DNA of 64,000 bases from Alphaproteobacteria bacterium. Its GTDB lineage: Bacteria > Pseudomonadota > Alphaproteobacteria > Reyranellales > Reyranellaceae. The DNA lies in contig VGCZ01000004.1 of NCBI GenBank assembly GCA_016869975.1, positions 89,041 to 153,040 on the forward strand, written 5' to 3'. How positions within the stretch are numbered: position 1 is the first letter of the stretch; every line of letters starts with the position of its first letter. The notes under the pieces were generated by a model. That model was not told the origin of the DNA, did not search any database, and saw nothing but the letters and a program-made list of their open reading frames with translations. Positions 8,539 through 16,580 of the stretch are shown piece after piece. Made by a program: the position numbers and the translations under genes.

Positions 8539-9855
8539 TCACCCGAAGGTCTCGGCCGTGATGGTGCGGAACCAACCCTCGGCGTAGAGCGCCTCGCGGG
8601 CGCGGAATTCCTGGGGCGCGTCGAGCGGGCTGACGCCACCGGCGCCCGGGATGTCGGCGAGCTGGCCGTTGGTCGGCTTGTAGACACCGGCGATGGTGAT
8701 CCCGTAGTCGGGCGCCACCAGGCTGTAGCAGGTGTTGATCAACCGCGGTTCGACCGGCTCGCGGCCCGCCAGGCGCGCGACGATGGCGACGGCGCACACC
8801 TTGGCCTGGGCGTTGGCGGAGAAGGCGGATTTGGGCATCGCGCCCATGATCGCCGCGTCGCCGATGACGTGGATATCCGGCCGCAGCCTGGACTCGAACG
8901 ACACCGGCTCGACCGGGCACCAGCCACTGCGGTCGGCGACGCCCGCCGCCTCGGCGATGCGGCCCGCGCGCTGTGGCGGAATCACGTTGGCCACCGCCGC
9001 CTTGTGCTTGGCGAAATCGGTCGCGAGCGTCATGTCGGCGGGATCGACCGACACGACCTTGCCGCCCTTCGACAGCGGCACCCATTCCAGCAGGCCGGGA
9101 TAGAGCTTCGCCCAGGCGTCCTGGAACAGGCGCTGCTTGGAGAAAGCGTCCTTGGCGTCGAGCAGCACCAGCTTCGATTTCGGCTTCTTCGTCTTCAGGT
9201 AATGCGCGATCAGGCTGACGCGCTCATAGGGACCGGGCGGGCAGCGGAAAGGATTGGCCGGGGCCGACATCACGACCAGCCCGCCATCGTCCATCGCCTC
9301 GAGCTGGCGGCGCAGCAGCACCGTCTGCCCGCCGGCCTTCCAGGCATGTGGCATCTTTTCGGCCGCCGCTTCGGTGTAGCCCGGCAGGCCCGACCAGTTG
9401 ATGTCGATACCTGGCGCCAGTACCAGCCGGTCGAACTGAAAGCGCGCGCCGCTGTCGAGCACGACGGTCTTGCCGTCGACGCCGACGGCGCGCCGACGCG
9501 CCACAGTCACGCCGGCGCGCTCGACGCCGTCTTGCGTGAATTGCTGCTGCGCGATTTCGCGCAGGCCGCCCAGCACGGCGTTGCTGAACGGGCAGGCCGT
9601 GAACACCGGGTCGGGCTCGATCAGGCTTACTGCCAGCTTCGGCTCCAGCGCCTTGAGCGTCCGCGCGCAGGTGGCACCGGCGAAACCGCCGCCGACAATG
9701 ACGACACGACCGACCGCCTGCGCCGATGCGATACGCGGCGCGGCGAGCGCGCCCACCATCGCCGCGCCGACTTGCAAGAAGCGCCGTCTACCTTCCCCCG
9801 CCTCCGAGCGCGCAAGCGCGTCCTTGAGGGGAAGGCATGTAGATCGACTCCTCAC
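8539..9855 (-). CDS. fccB: Flavocytochrome c sulfide dehydrogenase flavoprotein subunit (FccB/SoxF)
   Basis: A 438-residue flavoprotein that oxidises sulfide, polysulfide or a related sulfane and passes electrons to a small cytochrome c. Motifs: the FAD-binding VVIVGGGFAGATCARTLKAL, in which a Cys lies at the flavin-linkage position, and TACPFSNAVLGG. The Tat signal is RRRFLQVGAAMVGALAAP. The only start upstream of the Tat motif is the GTG at 9855, which overlaps the cytochrome stop (GTGA). About 17 codons between that start and the Tat motif are made of a family-B-like palindrome (9789-9838), so the signal region is longer than usual. The same strand continues into soxX. Confidence 0.9.
   Translation of the reverse strand: MRSRSTCLPLKDALARSEAGEGRRRFLQVGAAMVGALAAPRIASAQAVGRVVIVGGGFAGATCARTLKALEPKLAVSLIEPDPVFTACPFSNAVLGGLREIAQQQFTQDGVERAGVTVARRRAVGVDGKTVVLDSGARFQFDRLVLAPGIDINWSGLPGYTEAAAEKMPHAWKAGGQTVLLRRQLEAMDDGGLVVMSAPANPFRCPPGPYERVSLIAHYLKTKKPKSKLVLLDAKDAFSKQRLFQDAWAKLYPGLLEWVPLSKGGKVVSVDPADMTLATDFAKHKAAVANVIPPQRAGRIAEAAGVADRSGWCPVEPVSFESRLRPDIHVIGDAAIMGAMPKSAFSANAQAKVCAVAIVARLAGREPVEPRLINTCYSLVAPDYGITIAGVYKPTNGQLADIPGAGGVSPLDAPQEFRAREALYAEGWFRTITAETFG
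9789..9838. repeat. Palindrome embedded in the fccB signal-peptide region
   Basis: The stem CCTTCCCC/GGGGAAGG encloses CTCCGAG-CGCGC-AA-GCGCG. The same arm sequence occurs in intergenic copies at 54502-54664. Here it is read in frame as part of the flavoprotein leader, between the GTG start and the twin-arginine motif. Confidence 0.65.
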
Positions 9856-10157
9856 GGCGCGTCCCTTTGCGCGGCGAACCAGGCCGCGAGCGCGTCGATC
9901 TCGGGATCGGTATAGCCCTTGGCGATGCGGCCCATTACCGTCGGGGCGCGCTCGCCTTTCTGGAAGTCGCGCATCGCCGCGGCGATCTCGGCCGCCGGCC
10001 GGCCGTTCAGTCGTGGTATCGCGGTGTCGACGCCTCTGGCCGTCGCGTGGCAGCCGGAGCAGGACATCGCGCCGAAAGGTCCGTCGGGCGAGGCGGCGTG
10101 CGCCGCGCCGCCCGACAGTCCCATCAACAGCAGGCCTATCCAGCGGCCGCGGCGCAC
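9852..10157 (-). CDS. fccA: Small monoheme cytochrome c (FccA/SoxE-like)
   Basis: A 101-residue periplasmic cytochrome with a signal peptide (WIGLLLMGLSGGAAHA), one haem motif CSGCH near residue 33 and the axial Met in TVMGRIAKGYTD. The motif IPRLNGRP and the MGRIAKGYTDPEIDALAAWFA tail resemble the haem domains of FccA. It probably accepts electrons from FccB. Because its GTG begins right after the molybdenum subunit's TAG, it is also placed to accept electrons from the molybdenum hydroxylase. Which of the two it serves, or whether it serves both, is an inference from order. Confidence 0.82.
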   Translation of the reverse strand: MRRGRWIGLLLMGLSGGAAHAASPDGPFGAMSCSGCHATARGVDTAIPRLNGRPAAEIAAAMRDFQKGERAPTVMGRIAKGYTDPEIDALAAWFAAQRDAP

Positions 10158-12338
10158 CTACGCCTTCTTCAGGTCGTGATGCATCAACGGCAGCGAACGG
10201 ATGCGCTTGCCGGTGGCCTTGGCGATGGCGTTGAGCACCGCCGGCGCGGCCACGGCGATGGTCGGCTCGCCGACACCGCCCCAGAACCCGCCCGACGGCA
10301 CCAGCACCGTCTCGACCTTCGGCATCTCGTCGATGCGCATCATGTTGTAGCTATCGAAGTTGGTCTGCTCGACAGCGCCATCCTTGATGGTGATCTCGCC
10401 GTAGAGCAGCGCCGTCAGACCGTAGACGAAGGAGCCGGCGACCTGGCGCTCGATCTGCGCCGGGTTGACGACGTGGCCGCAATCGGTTGCCGCCGTGATC
10501 TTGTGGATCTTCAGCACGCCGGCGTCGCTGACCGACACCTCGGCCACGCCGGCGACATAGCTGCCGTAGCCCATGATCTGCGCGATGCCGTGGAAATGGC
10601 CCTTGGGCAGCGGCTTGCCGTAGCCGGCCTTGGCCGCCGCGGCGTTGAGCACCGCGAGCCATTTCGGCTTGAGCATCTTGCGGCGGAACTCCAGCGGATC
10701 CTGGCCGGCGGCGGCGGCCAGCTCGTCCATGAAGCACTCCATGTAGACCGCGTTCTGGTTGGTGTTCACACCACGCCAGAAGCCCGGCGGCACGTGCGGG
10801 TTGCGCATCGCGTGATCGACCAGCAGGTTCGGCACGTTGTAGCCATAGGCCGCCTCGACGCCGGATGCGGCGAAGCCCTGGAACTGCACCGGATCCATGC
10901 CGTTGACCAGGTTCTGCGGCAGCACGGAGCTCAGGATCGACTGGCCGGAGATGCGCACGTGCAGGCCGACCAGGTCGCCTTTGTCGTTCAGGCCGCCGAC
11001 CAGCTTGCACATGGTCACCGGATGATACTGGCAGTGCGTCATGTCCTCTTCGCGCGACCAGATCAGCTTGATCGGCACGCCGGGCATCTGCTTGGCGATC
11101 AGCACGGCCTGGCGCACATAGTCGGTGCGGCCACGCCGGCCGAAGCCGCCACCCAGCAGCATCTTGTAGACCTCGCACTTGGCCGCCGGCAGGCCGGATG
11201 CGTCCGCCGTCGCCGCCAGCGCGGCCTCACCGTTCTGCGTCGGGCACCACACCTCGCACTTGTCCGGGGTGAAGAGCGCCGTGGCGTTCATCGGCTCCAT
11301 GGTGACGTGGTGCTGGTAGGGATAGGAGTACACGGCCTCGATCTTCTTGGCCGCGCCCGCGATCGCCGCCTTGGCGTCACCCGCCTTGTTGCCGACGAAG
11401 GCTTCGGCCGCGTCGAGGCCTTCCTTGAGCGTCGCCGCGATGGTCGCGCTCGAAACCTTCGAGTTCGCCGTCTCCTCCCAGACCACGGGCAGCGCGGCGA
11501 GCGCGTTGCGCGCGGTCCAATAGGTCTCGGCGATCACCGCGACCGCCGTGTCGCCGACCTTCACCACGCCCTTCACGCCGGGCATGGACTTGACCCTGTC
11601 GGCGTCGAAGCTCACGACCTTGGCGCCGAACACCGGCGCGTCCTTGATCGTCGCCGTCAGCATGCCCGGCAAGCGCAGGTCGATGCCGTAGATCTGCTTG
11701 CCGGTCAGCTTGTCCAGGGTGTCGAGCCGCTTGAGCGGCTTGCCGGCAATCTTCCAGTCCTTGGGGTCCTTGAGCTTGATCTCCTTCGGCGGGTCGAGCT
11801 TGGCGGCCGCCGCAGCGACCTTGCCGTAGGTCAGCTTGCGGTTGGTCGCCTTGTGGGTGATCACGCCCTTGTCGACGGAACACTCCTCCGGCTTGACCTT
11901 CCATTCGGCCGCCGCCGCGCGCACCAGCATGTCGCGCGCCGCCGCGCCACCCTGGCGCACGTACTCGTTCGACTCGCGCACGCCGCGGCTGCCGCCGGTC
12001 GAGAAGTTGCGCCAGATGCGTTGGCGCGCGAGGTTCTGCGTCGGCGTCGGATACTCGGTGGTCACCTTGGACCAGTCACACTCGAGCTCCTCGGCGACGA
12101 GCTGCGCGAGCCCGGTTTCCGTGCCCTGACCCATCTCCGAGCGCGCGATGCGGATCACGACCTTGTCGTCGGGGCGGATCACGACCCAGGCGTTGATCTC
12201 GGGCGCCGCCGCCTGGGCATGGGCGCCGAAGAACGGCACGTTGAAGCCGAAGGTGAAGCCGCCACCGGCCGCGGCGGCGCCGGCCATCACGCTGCGACGC
12301 CTGACGGGCTTGGCGTGGGCGTTGGTTTTTGTCGTCAT
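10158..12338 (-). CDS. Molybdopterin-binding xanthine dehydrogenase family subunit (isoquinoline 1-oxidoreductase large subunit-like)
   Basis: A 726-residue periplasmic molybdenum hydroxylase catalytic subunit with a Tat signal (RRRSVMAGAAAAGGG from residue 13). The cofactor motifs LLGGGFGRRGRTDY and GVGEPTIAVAAPAVLNAIAKATG are present, the latter with the catalytic Glu. NAIAKATGKRIRSLP is the family's C-terminal signature. Known relatives hydroxylate N-heterocycles or oxidise aldehydes. The ATG at 12338 is chosen because GGGAGG lies six bases upstream; a GTG at 12353 would overlap the [2Fe-2S] gene. No FAD subunit is encoded, which fits electron exit to a cytochrome c. The substrate is unknown. 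Confidence 0.88.
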   Translation of the reverse strand: MTTKTNAHAKPVRRRSVMAGAAAAGGGFTFGFNVPFFGAHAQAAAPEINAWVVIRPDDKVVIRIARSEMGQGTETGLAQLVAEELECDWSKVTTEYPTPTQNLARQRIWRNFSTGGSRGVRESNEYVRQGGAAARDMLVRAAAAEWKVKPEECSVDKGVITHKATNRKLTYGKVAAAAAKLDPPKEIKLKDPKDWKIAGKPLKRLDTLDKLTGKQIYGIDLRLPGMLTATIKDAPVFGAKVVSFDADRVKSMPGVKGVVKVGDTAVAVIAETYWTARNALAALPVVWEETANSKVSSATIAATLKEGLDAAEAFVGNKAGDAKAAIAGAAKKIEAVYSYPYQHHVTMEPMNATALFTPDKCEVWCPTQNGEAALAATADASGLPAAKCEVYKMLLGGGFGRRGRTDYVRQAVLIAKQMPGVPIKLIWSREEDMTHCQYHPVTMCKLVGGLNDKGDLVGLHVRISGQSILSSVLPQNLVNGMDPVQFQGFAASGVEAAYGYNVPNLLVDHAMRNPHVPPGFWRGVNTNQNAVYMECFMDELAAAAGQDPLEFRRKMLKPKWLAVLNAAAAKAGYGKPLPKGHFHGIAQIMGYGSYVAGVAEVSVSDAGVLKIHKITAATDCGHVVNPAQIERQVAGSFVYGLTALLYGEITIKDGAVEQTNFDSYNMMRIDEMPKVETVLVPSGGFWGGVGEPTIAVAAPAVLNAIAKATGKRIRSLPLMHHDLKKA

Positions 12339-12349
12339 GTCGACCTCCC

Positions 12350-12802
12350 TCACGCCTTGGCCGCTTCATGGATCGCGGCGCGCACCTGCTGATAGGTGCC
12401 GCAGCGGCAGATGTTGGTCATCGCCGCGTCGATGTCGGCGTCGGTCGGCTTGGGCTTGTCCTTCAGGAGCGCTACCGCGGCCATGATCATGCCGCTCTGG
12501 CAGTAGCCGCACTGCGGCACGTCCTGCGCCAACCAGGCGCGCTGCACCTTGTTCAGCACGCCGTTGGTGGCGAGGCCCTCGACCGTGACGATCTTCTTGT
12601 TGCCGGTGACCTGGCTCAGCGGCACCTGGCAGGAGCGCGTCGCCACGCCGTCGATGTGCACCGTGCAGGCGCCACATTGGGCGACGCCGCAGCCGTACTT
12701 CGTGCCGGTGAGCCCGATCGTGTCGCGCAGCACCCACAGGAGCGGCGTGCGCGGATCGACAGTCACCTGATGGACTTTGCCATTGACCGTGAGGGCGGGC
12801 AT
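12350..12802 (-). CDS. (2Fe-2S)-binding subunit of molybdenum hydroxylase (isoquinoline 1-oxidoreductase small subunit-like)
   Basis: A 150-residue protein with a plant-type [2Fe-2S] site ([16 protein letters not shown] and a later Cys) and the second all-helical [2Fe-2S] site ([11 protein letters not shown] and NICRCGTY). It transfers electrons from the molybdopterin centre. I start it at the ATG at 12802, preceded by GGGAGAAG. The longer frame to 12850 adds residues unlike the family. It is the first gene of the eight-gene operon that ends with soxA, and no signal peptide is present, so it is presumably exported bound to its Tat-carrying partner. Confidence 0.9.
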   Translation of the reverse strand: MPALTVNGKVHQVTVDPRTPLLWVLRDTIGLTGTKYGCGVAQCGACTVHIDGVATRSCQVPLSQVTGNKKIVTVEGLATNGVLNKVQRAWLAQDVPQCGYCQSGMIMAAVALLKDKPKPTDADIDAAMTNICRCGTYQQVRAAIHEAAKA

Positions 12803-12953
12803 GCGAGCTTCTCCCTTGCTGTTGCGAGGCGGCCTTGTCCCCATCAACACGTGGACAGCCGTCGGCTTCCCTGGAGCGGAGCCTAGGGCATTTCACGCCG
12901 CGCGGGAAAGGCCGCGTGACGGCGCTGGTCAAACGATCGTGATGCTCGTTACC

Positions 12954-12983
12954 GCCGCGTTACCGCGGGAAAGCGGTCGCGGC
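12954..12983. terminator. Hairpin after the Baeyer-Villiger monooxygenase gene
   Basis: Outer arms GCCGCG/CGCGGC and inner arms ACCGC/GCGGT enclose a GGGAAA loop. It lies 35-64 bases beyond the stop of the minus-strand monooxygenase, in the 215-base gap before the [2Fe-2S] gene. There is no T-run, so it would be a weak or factor-assisted stop. Confidence 0.35.
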
Positions 12984-13017
12984 GCGGCCCGCAGACAGTC
13001 CATCATTCGCATGCGCG

Positions 13018-14610
13018 CTACGCAACGGCGAAGCCTTCGTAACCGTTCTTCACCACGGCCTCGCAGCGTTCGAGATAGGCCGGGAAGCCACCGATATAGG
13101 GCATGAACACGCGCGGCTTGCCGGGAATGTTTGCGCCGACATACCAGGAGCTGCAGGTCGAGCGCAGAGTCAGGCCGGCGACGCTGCCGACATGCTGGAC
13201 CCAGCCTTCCTGCGCCGCCTCGGTGGCTTCGATCACCTTGGCGCCGCGCGAGCGCACGGCCTCCAGGCAGTCGGCGATCCATTCGACGTGCTGCTCGATC
13301 GACGGCAGCATGTTGGTCAGCACCGACGGCGAACCCGGACCGGTGATGGTGAAGAGATTGGGGAAGCCGGCGATGGTCAGGCCGAGATAGGTCTTCGGGC
13401 CCTCCGCCCAGCGATCCTTCAGTTGGCGTCCGCCGCGACCGCGGAAATCGATCCGCAGCAGCGCGCCGGTCATGGCGTCGAAGCCGGTGGCCAGCACGAG
13501 ATCGTCGAAGACGTAGTCCTTGCCCTTGTGGCGCAGGCCGGTGGCGGTGACGCGCTCGATCGGCTCGGCGCTGACATCGACCAGCTTGACATGCGGCTTG
13601 TTGAAGGTCGCCCAGTAGCCGGTATCGACGCATAGCCGCTTGCAGCCGATGATGTTCTTCGGCGACAGCAGCTCGGCGACCTGAGGATCGATCACCGTGT
13701 CGCGGATCTTGCCACGCACGAAATCCTGCGCGGTCTTGTTCGACGCATCGTTGAGCAGCAGATCGCCGAACGCGCCCATGAACGGGATGCCGCCATAGGC
13801 CCACCGCTCCTCGTACGACTTGCGCCGCTCCTCCTCCGTCGCCTCGATCGCCGAGGCCGGATTGAACTTCAGGTCGATATTGGCCGGCATCTTGCGCGCG
13901 CGGGCGCGCATGCCCTTGTAGTCGGCCTTGATCGCGCGCTTGTATTCGTCGGTGAGCGGCTGGTTGTTCGCCGGCACGGTGTAGTTGGCGGTACGCTGGA
14001 ACACCGTCAGGCCCTTCGCCTGCTCGGCGATGACCGGGATCGACTGGATCGCCGAGGAGCCGGTGCCGATGACGCCCACCGTGCGGCCGGTGAAATCGAC
14101 GCCTTCATGCGGCCAGTTACCGGTGTGATAGGTCGGGCCCTTGAAATCGGCGAGGCCTTCGATCTTCGGCGTGTTGACCGAGGACAAGCAGCCCATCGCC
14201 GTGATCACGAAGGTCGCGACGACGCGCTCGCCCCGGTCGGTCTCGACCGTCCAGGTATTCGACGACTCATCGAAGGTCGCCTTGGTGACCTTGGTCTCGA
14301 AGCTTATGTCCTTGCGCAGATCGTAGCGGTCGGCGACGTGGTTGGCGTAGCGCAGGATTTCGGGCTGCGTGGCGTAGCGCTCGGTCCAGTCCCACTCCTG
14401 CTGGAGCTGGTCGTCGAACTGGTAGGAATACTGCATGCTCTCGACGTCGCAGCGCGCGCCGGGATAGCGGTTCCAGTACCACGTGCCGCCGACGCCCCTG
14501 CCGGTCTCGTAGACGCGCGCCGAGAAGCCCTTCTGGCGCAGCTTGTGCAGCATGTACATGCCGGCGAAGCCCGCACCGATCACCACCGCGTCGAACCGCT
14601 CCTGCGCCAT
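13018..14610 (-). CDS. Flavin-containing Baeyer-Villiger monooxygenase
   Basis: A 530-residue type I BVMO. The FAD motif AVVIGAGFAGMYML, the BVMO fingerprint FKGPTYHTGNWP (FxGxxxHTxxWP) and the NADPH motif GVIGTGSSAIQSIP occur in the right order. Such enzymes insert oxygen next to a ketone, giving an ester or lactone, in the cytoplasm. The ATG at 14610 is used because GGAGG lies nine bases upstream and the FAD strand begins at residue 5; the open frame to 14925 is not family-like. A perfect palindrome AACGGCCGTT at 14643-14652 lies in the leader and could be an operator. The substrate is not predictable. Confidence 0.9.
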   Translation of the reverse strand: MAQERFDAVVIGAGFAGMYMLHKLRQKGFSARVYETGRGVGGTWYWNRYPGARCDVESMQYSYQFDDQLQQEWDWTERYATQPEILRYANHVADRYDLRKDISFETKVTKATFDESSNTWTVETDRGERVVATFVITAMGCLSSVNTPKIEGLADFKGPTYHTGNWPHEGVDFTGRTVGVIGTGSSAIQSIPVIAEQAKGLTVFQRTANYTVPANNQPLTDEYKRAIKADYKGMRARARKMPANIDLKFNPASAIEATEEERRKSYEERWAYGGIPFMGAFGDLLLNDASNKTAQDFVRGKIRDTVIDPQVAELLSPKNIIGCKRLCVDTGYWATFNKPHVKLVDVSAEPIERVTATGLRHKGKDYVFDDLVLATGFDAMTGALLRIDFRGRGGRQLKDRWAEGPKTYLGLTIAGFPNLFTITGPGSPSVLTNMLPSIEQHVEWIADCLEAVRSRGAKVIEATEAAQEGWVQHVGSVAGLTLRSTCSSWYVGANIPGKPRVFMPYIGGFPAYLERCEAVVKNGYEGFAVA

Positions 14611-14722
14611 CCGTCCCATCCTCCCGGAATCCGTCCGATATGAACGGCCGTTTACCGCACAGAACGTCGCGCGCCAAGAGCCTCGATCGTCGCGGCGGGT
14701 ATGCGCGTGCCTTTGGGCCTCG

Positions 14723-14760
14723 CCGCTCCAGCGGCGCTCATGAAAGCGTTGCTGGAGCGG
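14723..14760. terminator. Hairpin downstream of cinA
   Basis: CCGCTCCAGC and GCTGGAGCGG form a perfect 10-base stem with an 18-base loop, just beyond the minus-strand cinA stop. The same CCGCTCCAGCGGCG word recurs in the large hairpin at 40114-40172, so it may be a dispersed element used as a terminator. Confidence 0.4.
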
Positions 14761-14776
14761 TACGGTCCAAACGGCA

Positions 14777-16036
14777 TCAACGCCGCTCGAAATCGACGCG
14801 TTCGTCGACCGGCAGGCCGAGCAGATGGCGGCGCAGGCAGTCGAGCGCCAGCTCGGCGGCGCCGATACGCAGCCATTCGCGGCCGCCTTGCAGGCGCGCG
14901 GTGCGCGACACCGTTGTGTCGGCATCGGCGATGCCCAGGCAGATCGTGCCGCCGAACTCGATGCGATCGGCGCCCTGGTCGAGATCGATCAGCGACACCA
15001 GGGCGTGACTGGCGCCGCTGCCGCGACGCAGCGCCGTCGCCAAGGTCGCGGCGCTGTCGGCGGAGATATCCGAGGCGTTGGCGCCGATCGAGCGCGACAG
15101 CTCGGCGAGATCACGGGAGATCACGCCGCGCCGGAAGACGGACTCCGCGCCCTCGATCGGCGAGACGCGCGCGGCGATCTCGCCACCGGTGAACATCTCG
15201 GCCACCGACAGCGAGCCGCCGCGCTTCCTGAGCGCGTCGAGCACGACGCCCTCCAGGGTCTGATCGTCCTCGGCGATGATGAAATTGCCCAGCCGCTTGC
15301 GCACCTCCGCCTCGACCGGCGCCAGCGCGCGCGCCAGACCCTCGGCGTTGGCGCCGCGCGCGGCGAGCTTTGTCTCGAGCTGCGGGTAGTGCGCCTGGAA
15401 GCCCAGCTTGACCTCGACGCCGTTGGCCAGCGCCTCGATACCCGCGAGCATCTGGTCGGCGCGCGACTCGCCTATGCCAAATGAATGGAAACGCTTCAGC
15501 CGCGTGACGCTTTCCACACCACTCATCTTCAGCAGACGCGGAATGAGCTGCTCGTCGAGCATCTTCTTCAGCTCGCGCGGCACGCCTGGCGTGAAGAAGA
15601 AGCGCGTCTTGCCGATATTGACGGCGAAGCCGCAGGCCGTGCCGATCGGGTTGTCGATGAACTCCGCGCCCGCGGGCAGCATCGCCTGCTTGACGTTGTT
15701 GGGCGGCATGACGCGATTGCGCCGGGTGTAGAACGCCTCCATGCGCTTGAGCCATTCCTGGTCAAGCACCAGCTCGACGCCGGCCGCCTGCGCCGCGACC
15801 TCCTGCGACAGATCGTCGACCGTCGGACCCAGCCCACCGTTGACGATCACCGCGTCGGCGCGCGTCGCGGCCTCGCGGAACGCCTTGAGCAGCGCCTCGC
15901 GATCGTCACCCACCGTCGTGCCCCACACCACATCGAGCCCGACCTCGCCCAGCCGCCACGCCATGTGGCTGTAGTTGGTATTGATGGTCTTGCCGGTGAG
16001 GATCTCGTCGCCGGTGCACAGAATCTCGATACGCAT
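14777..16036 (-). CDS. cinA: CinA-family protein with intact MoCF domain and degenerate C-terminal amidase domain
   Basis: A 419-residue protein of CinA length. The N-terminal half is a normal molybdopterin-binding-like (COG1058) domain with CTGDEILTGKTINTN, NGGLGPTVDD and TPGVPRELK. It acts as a pyrophosphatase on ADP-ribose or NAD-like substrates in characterised homologues. The C-terminal half is recognisable as PncC-like (nicotinamide-nucleotide amidase) but the nucleophile motif AESCTGG reads AEMFTGG and the TGIAGPGG motif is absent. Deamidation of NMN is therefore doubtful. The start is the ATG at 16036. Confidence 0.85.
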   Translation of the reverse strand: MRIEILCTGDEILTGKTINTNYSHMAWRLGEVGLDVVWGTTVGDDREALLKAFREAATRADAVIVNGGLGPTVDDLSQEVAAQAAGVELVLDQEWLKRMEAFYTRRNRVMPPNNVKQAMLPAGAEFIDNPIGTACGFAVNIGKTRFFFTPGVPRELKKMLDEQLIPRLLKMSGVESVTRLKRFHSFGIGESRADQMLAGIEALANGVEVKLGFQAHYPQLETKLAARGANAEGLARALAPVEAEVRKRLGNFIIAEDDQTLEGVVLDALRKRGGSLSVAEMFTGGEIAARVSPIEGAESVFRRGVISRDLAELSRSIGANASDISADSAATLATALRRGSGASHALVSLIDLDQGADRIEFGGTICLGIADADTTVSRTARLQGGREWLRIGAAELALDCLRRHLLGLPVDERVDFERR

Positions 16037-16117
16037 GCCTGCTCTCCCCATTCGGGGCAGCACGATACGCTATGATTGACCCGGGACGGAACGCCAACAA
16101 GCGACGGGAGACAAGCC

Positions 16118-16468
16118 GTGCGCATTCATAATCTGTACGTCGACGACAAAGGCATCTCGCATTTCCGCGACATCGAGGTCGAGTGGGGCGAGAGCACGCC
16201 GAGCGGCCAGGTATCCAAGCGCCTGCCGGCCACCGGCATCATCTTCCGCAAGGTGCAGCCGACCTACGACCTCGACTGGCATCCCGCGCCGCGCCGGCAA
16301 TACATCATCAACCTCGACGCCGGCGTCGAGATTACCGCCGGCGACGGCGAGGCGCGCGTGATCGGCGCCGGTGAGGTGATCCTGGTCGAGGATGTCATTG
16401 GCCAGGGCCACAAATCCAAGGCGATCGCCGGCAAGATCCGCCACTGCATCTTCGTGCCGATCGACTGA
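16118..16468 (+). CDS. Small cupin-like protein
   Basis: A 116-residue single-domain protein. The strands PRRQYIINLDAGVEITAGDGE and GAGEVILVEDVIGQGH match a one-domain cupin barrel of the kind described as cupin domain-containing, with His residues in GQGHKSK and near the end (RHCIFVPID). I start at the GTG at 16118, with GGGAGACAA upstream. A TACGCTATGATT stretch at 16068-16079 may be its promoter. It is divergent from cinA. It could bind a metal or small molecule; no enzymatic role is claimed. Confidence 0.7.
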   Translation: MRIHNLYVDDKGISHFRDIEVEWGESTPSGQVSKRLPATGIIFRKVQPTYDLDWHPAPRRQYIINLDAGVEITAGDGEARVIGAGEVILVEDVIGQGHKSKAIAGKIRHCIFVPID

Positions 16469-16494
16469 GCGCCCTCCGTCAATGCGGCGCAGCT

Positions 16495-16558
16495 TGTCAT
16501 TCCGAGCGGAGCGAGGAATCTAGTTAGTCCTGGATCCCTCGCTACGCTCGGGATGACA
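16495..16558. repeat. REP-like palindrome, family A, copy 1
   Basis: TGTCATTCCGAGCG at the left pairs with CGCTCGGGATGACA at the right, around AGCGAGGAATC...GGATCCCTCGCT. It forms a long near-perfect hairpin 26 bases after the cupin stop and just before the GMC gene. Further copies lie at 38344, 42886, 43821, 61441 and a shortened one at 62015. Confidence 0.8.
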
Positions 16559-16580
16559 GTTGGAAATTGGGAGAACGTCC

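Noticed and set aside
6543..10157. A complete thiosulfate-oxidising Sox system
   Set aside because: SoxB and SoxCD are not encoded in the window, and SoxY lacks GGCGG.
1810..12802. A nicotinate degradation cluster (NicAB plus NicC)
   Set aside because: The molybdenum subunit has no fused cytochrome domains as in NicB, the NicC-like gene is on the other strand 4 kb away, and nicX, nicD, nicE and nicF are absent.
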